Of a DNA stretch of 15,960 bases, positions 7,737 through 14,881 are shown in pieces. How positions within the stretch are numbered: position 1 is the stretch's first letter; each line of letters starts with the position of its first letter. Location of the stretch: contig CAZLIC010000092.1 in assembly GCA_964559535.1 (NCBI GenBank), positions 1 to 15,960 of the forward strand. Reading direction: 5' to 3'. Under the pieces are notes generated by a model. That model did no database searches. It saw only the letters and a program-made list of their open reading frames with translations, and had not been told where the DNA came from. Source of the stretch: CAZLIC01 sp964559535 (lineage in GTDB: Bacteria > Pseudomonadota > Alphaproteobacteria > Rhodobacterales > Rhodobacteraceae). The position numbers and the translations under genes were made by a program.

Positions 7737-8336
7737 ATGATCTTTACTGTCGCCATCGACGGACCTGCCGCGGCGGGCAAGGGAACGATCGCGCGGGCGG
7801 TGGCGGCGCGGTTCGGGTTTGCGCATCTGGACACCGGGCTGCTGTACCGGGCGGTCGGCGCCAAGGGTGGCGATCCGGTGGCGGCGGCGGCGGGGCTGGC
7901 GCCCGAGGACATGGCGCGCGGCGACCTTCGCACACTGCAGGCCGGGCAGGCGGCCAGCCGGGTGGCGGCGATCCCCGAGGTGCGCAAGGCGCTGGTTGAA
8001 TTCCAGCGCCGCTTTGCACGGCGCCGGGGCGGCGCGGTGCTGGACGGGCGCGATATCGGCACCGTCATCTGCCCCGAGGCCGAGGTAAAGCTGTATGTGA
8101 CGGCCAGCCCCGAGGTGCGCGCGCACCGCCGCTGGCTGGAGACGGGGGGCGACGCGGGCATGGTGCTGGCCGAAGTGCGTGAACGGGATGCGCGCGACAT
8201 GGGGCGCGCAGATGCGCCGCTAAAGGCTGCGGCGGACGCGCTGCATCTGGACACCAGCGAGATGCCGGTGGACGCGGTGGTTGCCCAGGCCATTTCGGCC
8301 GTGGAACGGGCCATGGAAAGGATGCGCGATGCCTGA
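7737..8336 (+). CDS. cmk: Cytidylate kinase (CMP kinase)
   Basis: A 199-residue cytosolic enzyme that phosphorylates CMP and dCMP with ATP. The P-loop is GPAAAGKGT (9-17), followed by LDTGLLYR (31-38, nucleotide binding) and LDGRDIGTVI (102-111), both hallmarks of the Cmk family. ERDARDMGRADAPLKAA near the C-terminus is the lid/Arg region. It is somewhat shorter than the E. coli enzyme, as is usual in alphaproteobacteria. The ATG at 7737 is preferred over 7722 because AGGGA lies 5 bases upstream. The next gene overlaps by 8 bp. In relatives I would expect aroA upstream and rpsA downstream; here a radical SAM gene precedes it and three extra genes separate it from rpsA. Confidence 0.93.
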   Translation: MIFTVAIDGPAAAGKGTIARAVAARFGFAHLDTGLLYRAVGAKGGDPVAAAAGLAPEDMARGDLRTLQAGQAASRVAAIPEVRKALVEFQRRFARRRGGAVLDGRDIGTVICPEAEVKLYVTASPEVRAHRRWLETGGDAGMVLAEVRERDARDMGRADAPLKAAADALHLDTSEMPVDAVVAQAISAVERAMERMRDA

Positions 8337-9120
8337 GGGACTTCGGTTGCCCGATCTGGACGGGCGGGCGGTGCTGGTCACCGGGGGGTCGACCGGGATC
8401 GGGGCGGCGGTGGCACGGGCCTTTGCGGCGCAGGGCGCGCGGGTGGGCTTGCACTACAACGCCAGTGCCGCGGCGGCCGAGGCGCTGGCCGCCGAGATTG
8501 CGTCGGCGGGCGGGACCGCCGCACTGATCCGGTCGGACGTATCCACCGGCGCCGGGGCGCGGGCGGCAGTGGAGGGTATGGTAACGGCCTTTGGCCGGAT
8601 CGACGGTCTGATCAACAACGCGGGCGGCATGGTGCGGCGCAAGCCCTATGCCGAGGCCAGCGAGACCGACTATGACGAAATCATGGACCTGAACGCCCGG
8701 TCGGTCATCGTGGCGACGCAGGCTGCGGTGCCGCATCTGAAGGCCGCTGCGGCAGAACGGGGCGATGCCTTCATAATCAACACCACCTCGGTTGCGGCAC
8801 GCGTCGGCGGGTCGGGCGGGGCGGGCATCTATGGGTCGTCAAAGGCGTTCGTACATGCCGCGACCAAGGGCATGGCGCGCGAGTTCATCCCCCACCGCAT
8901 CCGGGTGAATGCCGTGGCGCCCGGTGTCATCACCACGCCGTTCCACGAGCGCTATTCCACACCGCAGCAACTGGCGGCACAGCTGGCGAACATTCCGGCC
9001 GGGCGGCTGGGCGTGGCCGAGGACTGCGTGGGGGCCTATCTGTTTCTCGCGAGTCCGGCGCTGTCGGGGTACATCATCGGGCAGGTGATCGAAGTGAACG
9101 GCGGGCAGTTGATGCCATGA
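8329..9120 (+). CDS. SDR family oxidoreductase (FabG-like)
   Basis: A 263-residue short-chain dehydrogenase/reductase. The cofactor motif TGGSTGIG is at 18-25, the NNAGG motif at 96-100, the catalytic serine probably S154 (NTTSVA), and the YGSSK active site has Y168 and K172. The C-terminal VNAVAPGVITTPF and GQVIEVNGGQLMP are typical of classical SDRs. Such enzymes use NAD(P)H to reduce carbonyls or oxidise alcohols on sugars, acyl groups or others; the substrate cannot be told. The ATG at 8329 overlaps the end of cmk by 8 bp, so the two genes are translationally coupled in one operon. A capsule-type glycosyltransferase follows 15 bp downstream, so a sugar-linked role is possible but unproven. 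Confidence 0.88.
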   Translation: MPEGLRLPDLDGRAVLVTGGSTGIGAAVARAFAAQGARVGLHYNASAAAAEALAAEIASAGGTAALIRSDVSTGAGARAAVEGMVTAFGRIDGLINNAGGMVRRKPYAEASETDYDEIMDLNARSVIVATQAAVPHLKAAAAERGDAFIINTTSVAARVGGSGGAGIYGSSKAFVHAATKGMAREFIPHRIRVNAVAPGVITTPFHERYSTPQQLAAQLANIPAGRLGVAEDCVGAYLFLASPALSGYIIGQVIEVNGGQLMP

Positions 9121-9135
9121 CAGACTGGTCCAACC

Positions 9136-10143
9136 ATGGCTGACGCGCGCGTCGTCTTTCACTTGCCAGCCAAGCATCTGGGCGACTGGCGGTCGACTGC
9201 GCACCTGCGCCTGTATGCACGGCTGGCCGATCTGCTGGAGCGCCAGGGTGGCACGGTGGCGGTGGCCGACCGGCGCGACCTGCCTTTCGAGGGCGGCGAC
9301 GGTGCGGCGGCGGCCTATGCCGACGGCGACCTGCACATTCTGGAAACCGGCCGGGTGCAGGGGCCCGGCGTGCTGAACGCAAGCCTTGCCTACCTGCCGC
9401 CCTACTGGCACCTGGACCCGGCCGGGGTGCAGGCGGAAAGCAGCATCGGCGCGATGGACTATCGCGCCAAGCAGATTCCGCTGGACCGGGCGATGGCCTT
9501 TTTCGACAAGCTGCGGAAGAAATGGGTGGATGCGCGCGTGTCGCGGCGCACGCAGACGACGGCCCGGGTGCCTGTGCCGAAAGGCGCCATTGCGGTGTTC
9601 CTGCAGGGCGATTTTCCGCAACAGCGGGCGCTTGCGCACTGCACGCCCGACGCCATGCTGCGCGCGGTGGTGGCCGGGGCCGGGGGACGGACAGTTCTGG
9701 TCAAACCGCATCCGCTGGCCCTGGATGCAGACCTTGCGCTGATCGGCGAGCTTGTGCAGGAGGGCCTGCCCATCCTGCCTTCGCTGGCGAACGTGCACGA
9801 TATTCTTTCCGCCTCCGCGGCGACGGTCAGCTACAACAGTGCCGTGGCGCTGGAAGGGTTCCTGCACCGCAAACCCGCGATCCTGTTCGGCAAATCCGAC
9901 TTCCACCATATTTGCCAGACGGTCACCGACCCGGCCGGGTTTGGCGCCGCGCTGGAGCGGGTTCTGGCCCGGAACCAGGGCGGTTATGCAAAGTACCTTT
10001 TGTGGTACTTTCACCGGAACTGCCTGAATGTGGACGGGTCGGGCTTTGCCGACAGGGCGCTGGCCATCTTCGCGACCGCGGGATTTGGGGCAGAACGGTT
10101 GGGGTTGGCGCCGCGGGCGGTACAGGCGGACGCTGCCGACTGA
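9136..10143 (+). CDS. Capsule polysaccharide synthesis/export-type glycosyltransferase (KpsC/KpsS-like)
   Basis: A 335-residue protein whose second half resembles the capsule biosynthesis family that contains KpsC/KpsS Kdo-transferases: LVKPHPLA (188-195), VHDILSASAATVSYNSAVALEGFL (about 220-243) and PAILFGKSDFHHIC (247-260). In that family the nucleotide-sugar pocket lies in this region. The N-terminal half is less conserved. I infer a glycosyltransferase acting on a lipid-linked or surface polysaccharide; the donor sugar is not readable. The ATG at 9136 is the first in frame after an in-frame stop at 9118, which is also the stop of the SDR gene; no strong ribosome site is seen, so it may be translated by coupling. 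No signal peptide or membrane segment is obvious. Confidence 0.7.
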   Translation: MADARVVFHLPAKHLGDWRSTAHLRLYARLADLLERQGGTVAVADRRDLPFEGGDGAAAAYADGDLHILETGRVQGPGVLNASLAYLPPYWHLDPAGVQAESSIGAMDYRAKQIPLDRAMAFFDKLRKKWVDARVSRRTQTTARVPVPKGAIAVFLQGDFPQQRALAHCTPDAMLRAVVAGAGGRTVLVKPHPLALDADLALIGELVQEGLPILPSLANVHDILSASAATVSYNSAVALEGFLHRKPAILFGKSDFHHICQTVTDPAGFGAALERVLARNQGGYAKYLLWYFHRNCLNVDGSGFADRALAIFATAGFGAERLGLAPRAVQADAAD

Positions 10144-10214
10144 TCCTGCCTTCTGCGTGGCGGTGAACCGGCGGGCCGGGTTGTGCGTATGCAAAGCAGA
10201 GCCCGGAGGACACG

Positions 10215-10745
10215 ATGACCAGAACCGCCCTTTCCGCCCTTACCCTGCTTCTTGCGGGCACCGCCGCGGCGGCTGGCGGCCCCCCAACCGCGTCCTTTGC
10301 CAGCATTGACGGCGGCACGCTGTCGCTGGTCGACTGGGCTGGGCGTCCGGTGCTGGTGGCCAACACGGCGTCGATGTGCGGCTTTACCCCGCAGTACGAC
10401 GGGCTGCAGCGGCTGTACGACACCTATCGCGACCGCGGACTGGTGGTGCTGGCGGTGCCGTCCGACGATTTTGCGCAGGAACTGGGCAGCGCGGCCGAGG
10501 TGAAGGCGTTCTGCGACGTCAACTTTAACCTGACCCTGCCGATGGCCGACATCACGCCGGTCAAGGGCAGCGCGGCGCATCCCTTCTATGCCTGGGTGCG
10601 CGAACAGACCGGGTGGCAACCGAAGTGGAATTTCAACAAAGTGCTGATCGGGGCCGATGGCAGGGTGCTGGGCACCTGGGGGTCGGGCGCCGACCCGATG
10701 GGCACCGAGATCACCGGTGCGGTCGAGGCAGCGCTTGGCGGTTGA
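10215..10745 (+). CDS. Glutathione peroxidase family protein, Cys-type, exported
   Basis: A 176-residue protein. Residues 1-20 (MTRTALSALTLLLAGTAAAA) are a signal peptide, so it acts in the periplasm or is membrane anchored. The peroxidatic cysteine is C55 in NTASMCGFTPQY, the Cys form of the selenocysteine site. C100 in the FCDVNFNLTLPM stretch sits where bacterial thioredoxin-dependent GPx enzymes carry their resolving cysteine. W138 and the nearby N141 (KWNFNK) complete the usual catalytic set, with Q88 a candidate glutamine. It would reduce peroxides using thioredoxin or glutathione. GGAGG stands 5 bases before the ATG. It lies 71 bp after the glycosyltransferase gene and 134 bp before rpsA. 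Confidence 0.88.
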   Translation: MTRTALSALTLLLAGTAAAAGGPPTASFASIDGGTLSLVDWAGRPVLVANTASMCGFTPQYDGLQRLYDTYRDRGLVVLAVPSDDFAQELGSAAEVKAFCDVNFNLTLPMADITPVKGSAAHPFYAWVREQTGWQPKWNFNKVLIGADGRVLGTWGSGADPMGTEITGAVEAALGG

Positions 10746-10752
10746 CGGGCGG

Positions 10753-10769
10753 GCGGCTGGACAGGCCGC
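10753..10769 (+). terminator. Weak hairpin after the peroxidase gene
   Basis: GCGGC (10753-10757) pairs with GCCGC (10765-10769), loop of seven bases, and three Ts follow shortly after (10772-10774). The stem is short and the T-run poor, so this is a tentative end for the upstream operon. Confidence 0.22.
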
Positions 10770-10797
10770 GCGTTTGCGTGTAACGGCGCCGGGTCCG

Positions 10798-10850
10798 GCG
10801 GGGTGTGCCCCGGCATGGACGGCAAAGACCGGCGGAGCCAACCGCCTGGC
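10798..10850 (+). promoter_or_regulatory. Structured 5' leader of rpsA (two hairpins)
   Basis: Upstream of the rpsA ATG two compact hairpins can form. The first is CGGGG-TGTG-CCCCG near 10798-10811. The second is GGCGG-AGCCAA-CCGCC near 10833-10848, which extends by CC/GG across a bulge. In E. coli S1 represses its own mRNA through leader hairpins, so these could be an equivalent target. This is inference from position and folding only; no promoter was assigned with confidence. Confidence 0.3.
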
Positions 10851-10879
10851 CCGAAACCACGCAAAGGATCAACTCGCAC

Positions 10880-12562
10880 ATGTGCGCCAAAGCTACCATG
10901 GAAGAATTCGAGGCACTCCTGAAGGAGTCGCTGGAGATCGACACCCCGTCCGAGGGCAGTGTCGTCAAGGGCCGGGTCATCGCCATCGAGGCGGGGCAGG
11001 CCATCATCGACGTCGGCTACAAGATGGAAGGCCGCGTTGATCTGAAGGAATTTGCCGCCCCGGGCGAGCAGCCCGACATCGCCGTGGGCGATGACGTGGA
11101 AGTGTACCTTGACCGCGTGGAGAACGCCCGCGGCGAGGCGGTGATCAGCCGCGAGAAGGCCAAGCGCGAAGAGGCCTGGGACCGGCTGGAGAAGGCCTAT
11201 GCGAACGAGACGCGCGTCGATGGCGCGATCTTCGGGCGCGTCAAGGGCGGCTTCACGGTGGATCTGGGCGGCGCCGTGGCGTTCCTGCCCGGTTCGCAGG
11301 TGGACGTGCGCCCGGTGCGCGATGCCGGTCCGCTGATGGGCCTGAAGCAGCCTTTCCAGATCCTGAAGATGGACCGCCGTCGCGGCAACATCGTGGTGTC
11401 GCGCCGCGCCATCCTGGAAGAATCGCGTGCCGAACAGCGCGCCGAGGTCATCTCGAACCTGTACGAAGGTCAGTCGGTTGACGGCGTGGTCAAGAACATC
11501 ACCGAATACGGGGCCTTCGTGGACCTGGGCGGTGTGGACGGCCTGCTGCACGTCACCGACATGGCCTGGCGCCGTGTGAACCACCCGTCGGAAATCCTGG
11601 CGATCGGCGAGACGGTGAAGGTTCAGGTCATCAAGGTGAACCGCGAGACGCACCGCATTTCGCTGGGCATGAAGCAGCTGCAGGCCGACCCGTGGGATTC
11701 GGTCGAGAAGATGTATCCGCTGGAATCGGTGCACAAGGGCCGCGTCACCAACATCACCGACTACGGCGCCTTCGTCGAGCTGGAGGCGGGGGTCGAGGGG
11801 CTGGTGCATGTCAGCGAAATGTCCTGGACCAAGAAGAACGTCCACCCCGGCAAGATCGTCTCCACCTCGCAAGAAGTGCAGGTCATGGTGCTGGAAATCG
11901 ACAGCGGCAAGCGTCGTGTGTCGCTGGGGCTCAAGCAGACGCAGCGCAACCCGTGGGAAGTCTTTGCGGAGACGCACCCGGTGGGCAGCGCCATCGAGGG
12001 CGAGGTCAAGAACATCACCGAGTTCGGGCTGTTCGTGGGTCTCGATGGCGACATCGACGGGATGGTGCACCTTTCGGACCTGAGCTGGGACCAGCGCGGG
12101 GAAGAGGCGATCCAGTCGTACCGCAAGGGCGACATGGTGAAGGCCGCGGTGTCCGAAGTGGACATCGAGAAGGAACGCATCTCGCTGTCGATCAAGGCGC
12201 TGGGCGACGACACCTTTACCGACGCGGTCGAGGGCGTGAAGCGTGGCGCCGTGGTGACGGCCACGGTGACAGCCATCGAGGACGGTGGCATCGAGGTCGA
12301 GTACAACGGCGCCAAGTCGTTCATCCGCCGCAGCGACCTGTCGCGCGACCGGGCCGAACAGCGGCCCGAGCGGTTCCAGAAGGGCGACAAGGTGGATGTG
12401 CGCGTGGTGAACATCGACCCGAAGACCCGCAAGCTGGGCTTGTCGATCAAGGCGCGCGAGATCGCCGAAGAGCAGGAAGCCGTGGCGCAGTACGGATCGT
12501 CCGATTCGGGCGCAAGCCTGGGCGACATCCTGGGTGCGGCGCTGAAGGGCGGCAAGAACTGA
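10880..12562 (+). CDS. rpsA: 30S ribosomal protein S1
   Basis: A 560-residue protein with six S1 RNA-binding domains spaced about 85-90 residues apart. The later repeats are obvious, with VVKNITEYGAFVDLGGVDGLLHVTDM, VTNITDYGAFVELEAGVEGLVHVSEM and VKNITEFGLFVGLDGDIDGMVHLSDL. S1 unfolds mRNA leaders and guides them to the 30S subunit. The start MCAKATMEEFEALLKESLEI at 10880 matches what I know of Rhodobacter S1 proteins, with AAAGGA about 11 bases upstream; the open frame continues to 10805 but lacks this conserved beginning. The C-terminal tail ends GASLGDILGAALKGGKN. It is followed by a terminator-like hairpin and then ihfB. Confidence 0.97.
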   Translation: MCAKATMEEFEALLKESLEIDTPSEGSVVKGRVIAIEAGQAIIDVGYKMEGRVDLKEFAAPGEQPDIAVGDDVEVYLDRVENARGEAVISREKAKREEAWDRLEKAYANETRVDGAIFGRVKGGFTVDLGGAVAFLPGSQVDVRPVRDAGPLMGLKQPFQILKMDRRRGNIVVSRRAILEESRAEQRAEVISNLYEGQSVDGVVKNITEYGAFVDLGGVDGLLHVTDMAWRRVNHPSEILAIGETVKVQVIKVNRETHRISLGMKQLQADPWDSVEKMYPLESVHKGRVTNITDYGAFVELEAGVEGLVHVSEMSWTKKNVHPGKIVSTSQEVQVMVLEIDSGKRRVSLGLKQTQRNPWEVFAETHPVGSAIEGEVKNITEFGLFVGLDGDIDGMVHLSDLSWDQRGEEAIQSYRKGDMVKAAVSEVDIEKERISLSIKALGDDTFTDAVEGVKRGAVVTATVTAIEDGGIEVEYNGAKSFIRRSDLSRDRAEQRPERFQKGDKVDVRVVNIDPKTRKLGLSIKAREIAEEQEAVAQYGSSDSGASLGDILGAALKGGKN

Positions 12563-12598
12563 GACCTGCCGCAGGGCAAGGGCCAAATGAACACCGCG

Positions 12599-12631
12599 GG
12601 CCGCGCAGGAATGCGCGGCCTGCAGGCTTTT
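12599..12631 (+). terminator. Hairpin terminator after rpsA
   Basis: GGCCGCGC (12599-12606) and GCGCGGCC (12613-12620) make a perfect 8-bp GC stem with a six-base loop. A short TTTT run lies at 12628-12631. The gap of seven bases between stem and Ts makes it an imperfect intrinsic terminator, but its location 36 bp after the rpsA stop supports the call. Confidence 0.55.
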
Positions 12632-12658
12632 GCGGCCGCGCATGTTGCGCTTTCCTGT

Positions 12659-12686
12659 TTGTATGCAATGGAATCTTTTCTATAGT
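12659..12686 (+). promoter_or_regulatory. Candidate sigma-70 promoter for ihfB
   Basis: TTGTAT (12659-12664) and TATAGT (12681-12686) are separated by 16 bp in an AT-rich stretch that stands out from its surroundings. It lies between the rpsA terminator and the ihfB start 60 bp further on. The -10 is good and the -35 keeps the TTG that matters most in alphaproteobacteria. Confidence 0.45.
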
Positions 12687-12746
12687 CCCGGGCATAACAA
12701 GGACCGGACGGGCTGCAACCCGTGCCGCCGACAGGGGGACTGCCGA

Positions 12747-13028
12747 ATGATCCGATCCGAACTGATCCAGAAGATCGCGGACGAAAACCCGCATCTCACG
12801 CAGCGGCACGTCGAAAAGATCGTCAGCACGGTGTTCGACGAGATCATCGAGGCGCTGGCGCGGGGCGACAGGGTGGAACTGCGCGGCTTCGGGGCGTTCT
12901 CGGTGAAGGCGCGGGACGCCCGTGTGGGCCGCAACCCGCGTACCGGCGAATCGGTGCAGGTCGATGACAAGAAGGTTCCGTTCTTCAAGACCGGCAAGTT
13001 GCTGCGTGACCGACTGAACGGCAAGTAA
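12747..13028 (+). CDS. ihfB: Integration host factor subunit beta
   Basis: A 93-residue HU/IHF-family DNA-binding protein. It begins MIRSELIQKIADENPHLTQRHVEKIV and has the arm region RVELRGFGAFSV (42-53) and GRNPRTGESV (61-70), with the DNA-intercalating proline at P64. The VPFFKTGKLLRDRLN end fits IHF-beta rather than HU. It pairs with IHF-alpha to bend DNA sharply at promoters, origins and recombination sites. The start at 12747 has AGGGGGA (12733-12739) 7 bases upstream; the frame is open back to 12630 but lacks family similarity there. It sits after rpsA, as in many proteobacteria, and 10 bp before the LapA-domain gene. Confidence 0.95.
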   Translation: MIRSELIQKIADENPHLTQRHVEKIVSTVFDEIIEALARGDRVELRGFGAFSVKARDARVGRNPRTGESVQVDDKKVPFFKTGKLLRDRLNGK

Positions 13029-13038
13029 GGGGGCGGGA

Positions 13039-13401
13039 ATGATCCGCTGGCTGCGCTGGGTGCTGCTGGGGCTTCTGGCCCTGTGTCTGGTGACGGTGGC
13101 GCTGGCCAACCGTACACCTGTAACGCTGAATGCCTTGCCGGTCGACATCGCGGCCTTCGTGGGCTTTGGCGGAGCCGTGCAGATGCCGCTGTTCCTGGTG
13201 ATCTTCGGCTCAATTGTCGCGGGGCTTCTGATCGGCTTCGTGTGGGAATGGTTCCGCGAGATGAAGCACCGCACCACCGCGTCGGCGAAATCGCGCGAGG
13301 CGGACAGGCTGAGCCGCGAATTGGCGGCGATGCGCGATGCCAAGGGCGTGGTGCAAGATGACGTGCTGGCCATTGTGGATGCGCGCCGGAAGGCCGGATG
13401 A
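13039..13401 (+). CDS. LapA/DUF1049-domain membrane protein
   Basis: A 120-residue protein with two likely membrane helices: residues about 5-24 (LRWVLLGLLALCLVTVALAN) and about 48-70 (MPLFLVIFGSIVAGLLIGFVWEW). A charged, coiled-coil-like tail (MKHRTTASAKSREADRLSRELAAMRDA) follows. NRTPVTLNALP between the helices is typical of the lipopolysaccharide assembly protein A (LapA, DUF1049) family. Relatives help control LPS assembly in the inner membrane; the precise job of the alphaproteobacterial form is not known. It is 10 bp after ihfB and three bases before trpF, so it is cotranscribed with both. A GGGGGCGGGA stretch serves as ribosome site. Confidence 0.82.
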   Translation: MIRWLRWVLLGLLALCLVTVALANRTPVTLNALPVDIAAFVGFGGAVQMPLFLVIFGSIVAGLLIGFVWEWFREMKHRTTASAKSREADRLSRELAAMRDAKGVVQDDVLAIVDARRKAG

Positions 13402-13404
13402 CGC

Positions 13405-14043
13405 ATGGGCGAAGTGCGGGTGAAAATCTGCGGGCTGCGGACGCCCGCGGACATGAAGGCCGCGGCCAGTGCCGGGGCAGCCTATGCGGGACTGAACTTC
13501 TTTCCGAAGTCGCCGCGCTATGTGACGCTGGATGACGCCCGGACGCTGGCCTTCGCGGCGCCCGAGGGCCTGTGCAAGGTGGCGCTGACGGTCGATGCCG
13601 ACGATGCGACACTGGACCGGATTGTCGAGGCCGTGCCGCTGGACATGCTGCAACTGCACGGTCACGAAAGCCCCGACCGGGTGGCGGCGGTGAAGGCGCG
13701 CTATGGCCTGCCGGTGATGAAGGTGATCGGCGTGGCCGACGAGGGAGACCTTGCCGCGCTTCTGGACCATTCGTTGGTGGCGGACCAGATCATGGTCGAT
13801 GCAAAGCCGCCAAAGGGATCAGCGCTGCCCGGCGGCAACGGGCTGGCGTTCGACTGGCGGCTGCTGGTGGGGCGCAAGTGGCTGCGGCCCTGGATGCTGG
13901 CGGGCGGGCTGACGCCCGCAAACGTGGCCGAGGCGGTGCGGCTGACGGGCGCGCGGCAGGTGGATGTCGCCTCGGGCGTGGAATCGGCGCCGGGGGTGAA
14001 GGACCTTGCGCGAATCGCGGCCTTCGTGGCGGCGGCCGGCTGA
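13405..14043 (+). CDS. trpF: Phosphoribosylanthranilate isomerase
   Basis: A 212-residue (beta/alpha)8 enzyme that converts phosphoribosylanthranilate to CdRP, the third step of tryptophan synthesis. VKICGLRTPADM carries the catalytic cysteine C9. AGLNFFPKSPRYV, LQLHGHE and the C-terminal DVASGVESAPGVKD phosphate-binding stretch are family signatures. VDAKPP contains the expected catalytic aspartate region. The ATG at 13405 follows the LapA-domain stop by three bases. Its TGA stop (14041-14043) touches the T-run of a minus-strand terminator, and trpB, normally adjacent, lies 1.26 kb further on, past three tandem repeats. Confidence 0.95.
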   Translation: MGEVRVKICGLRTPADMKAAASAGAAYAGLNFFPKSPRYVTLDDARTLAFAAPEGLCKVALTVDADDATLDRIVEAVPLDMLQLHGHESPDRVAAVKARYGLPVMKVIGVADEGDLAALLDHSLVADQIMVDAKPPKGSALPGGNGLAFDWRLLVGRKWLRPWMLAGGLTPANVAEAVRLTGARQVDVASGVESAPGVKDLARIAAFVAAAG

Positions 14044-14072
14044 AAAACCTGCGGGCGCCCGAAGGCGCCCGC
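14043..14072 (-). terminator. Strong minus-strand intrinsic terminator abutting trpF
   Basis: A 9-bp GC stem (14051-14059 with 14064-14072) closes on a TTCG loop when read on the minus strand, giving the extra-stable cUUCGg tetraloop. AGG and then five Ts (14047-14043) follow on that strand. Read on the plus strand no T-run follows the hairpin. It is therefore best explained as the end of a transcript that comes from the repeat region toward trpF, or a device that protects trpF from such a transcript. The same stem recurs at the start of the two other repeats with worse T-runs. Confidence 0.65.
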
Positions 14073-14386
14073 ATCACCACTTACCGCACACACACAGGAA
14101 CTCGTTACGTACCAACTGGTTACGCATCGCACTCGTCAACACACCCCTGCGCAGCAAGCTGCGTAAGGGATCTCTGGCCATGCCTCTGCAGGGCACTGCA
14201 GACGGCATTTCGATTGTGATTGGCGTCCTCGGCCTGCTCTCTGGCACGCGTCCGGGTTGGCAGCCGTTTCGCGCCAGGGTTTCGCAGGTCTTTGCACGCA
14301 CCCCCGGGAAGACCATGCCGCATGATGTGGTCGGCGGTGTGGCGTGAAGGGGGAACTTCGGGGTCTTTTCGGGACCGAGATGTGGA
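14051..14386. repeat. Tandem repeat unit A (first of three in the trpF-trpB gap)
   Basis: The first copy. It is identical to copy B at 335 of 336 positions, the one difference being at 14055 (G here, A in B). It contains, in order, the 9-bp opening hairpin, a GTTACG direct repeat with 15-bp period (14104 and 14119), a stem at 14148-14154/14159-14165, a 12-bp stem with one bulge at 14180-14191/14196-14208, a two-part stem at 14241-14277, and the GGTCTT/AAGACC/GGTCTTTTC set at 14287-14373. All reading frames through it look like chance; no known protein is recognisable. A 78-bp spacer (14387-14464) follows that does not match the B-C spacer well. Confidence 0.9.
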
Positions 14387-14464
14387 AAGCCGTTCGTTCT
14401 TGAAGGGCTTCGGCGCAAGATGGCGGCGCTTGCGGCGAATCGCGGTGCAAGGGGCCGATAAACC

Positions 14465-14800
14465 GCGGACGCCCGAAGGCGCCCGCATCACCACTTACCG
14501 CACACACACAGGAACTCGTTACGTACCAACTGGTTACGCATCGCACTCGTCAACACACCCCTGCGCAGCAAGCTGCGTAAGGGATCTCTGGCCATGCCTC
14601 TGCAGGGCACTGCAGACGGCATTTCGATTGTGATTGGCGTCCTCGGCCTGCTCTCTGGCACGCGTCCGGGTTGGCAGCCGTTTCGCGCCAGGGTTTCGCA
14701 GGTCTTTGCACGCACCCCCGGGAAGACCATGCCGCATGATGTGGTCGGCGGTGTGGCGTGAAGGGGGAACTTCGGGGTCTTTTCGGGACCGAGATGTGGA
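14465..14800. repeat. Tandem repeat unit B
   Basis: The second copy, exactly 414 bp downstream of copy A and nearly identical to it over 336 bp, after which identity ends abruptly at 14800. The single change at 14469 makes an A-C mismatch in the opening stem on the plus strand but a G-U pair on the minus strand. The T-run seen after this stem on the minus strand in copy A is interrupted here (TTTAT). An 81-bp spacer leads to copy C; it shares only short words with the A-B spacer, such as GCGAATCG. Confidence 0.9.
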
Positions 14801-14881
14801 CGCCGGGTGGTTGCTGCGGGGCACTGGCGAGACGTCGTCCTGACTCTCGCGAATCGGCGCAGTCCGTGGCCCGGAAACACT

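Noticed and set aside
8839..10194. 451-residue open frame on the minus strand
   Set aside because: It is antisense to the SDR and glycosyltransferase genes, which have family motifs.
10742..10784. rpsA promoter candidates (TTGACG at 10742; TGTAAC at 10779)
   Set aside because: Neither has a convincing partner element at proper spacing, so no promoter was called.
10586..12643. 685-residue open frame on the minus strand
   Set aside because: It is antisense to rpsA; the His/Leu/Asp-rich text mirrors the S1 repeats and has no independent motif.
14325..14368. Possible trp leader peptide with two Trp codons in MMWSAVWRE (copy A; repeated in B)
   Set aside because: No ribosome site is seen, and copy C, the one nearest trpB, lacks the Trp codons at the equivalent place, so a classic tryptophan attenuator is not supported.
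14074..14418. Minus-strand frame in copies A and B containing GMVFPGVRAKTCETLARNGC
   Set aside because: Copy C shares MVFPGVRA-TCETL in the same frame but then hits a stop, and substitutions between copies are not concentrated at third codon positions, so a real protein is not supported.
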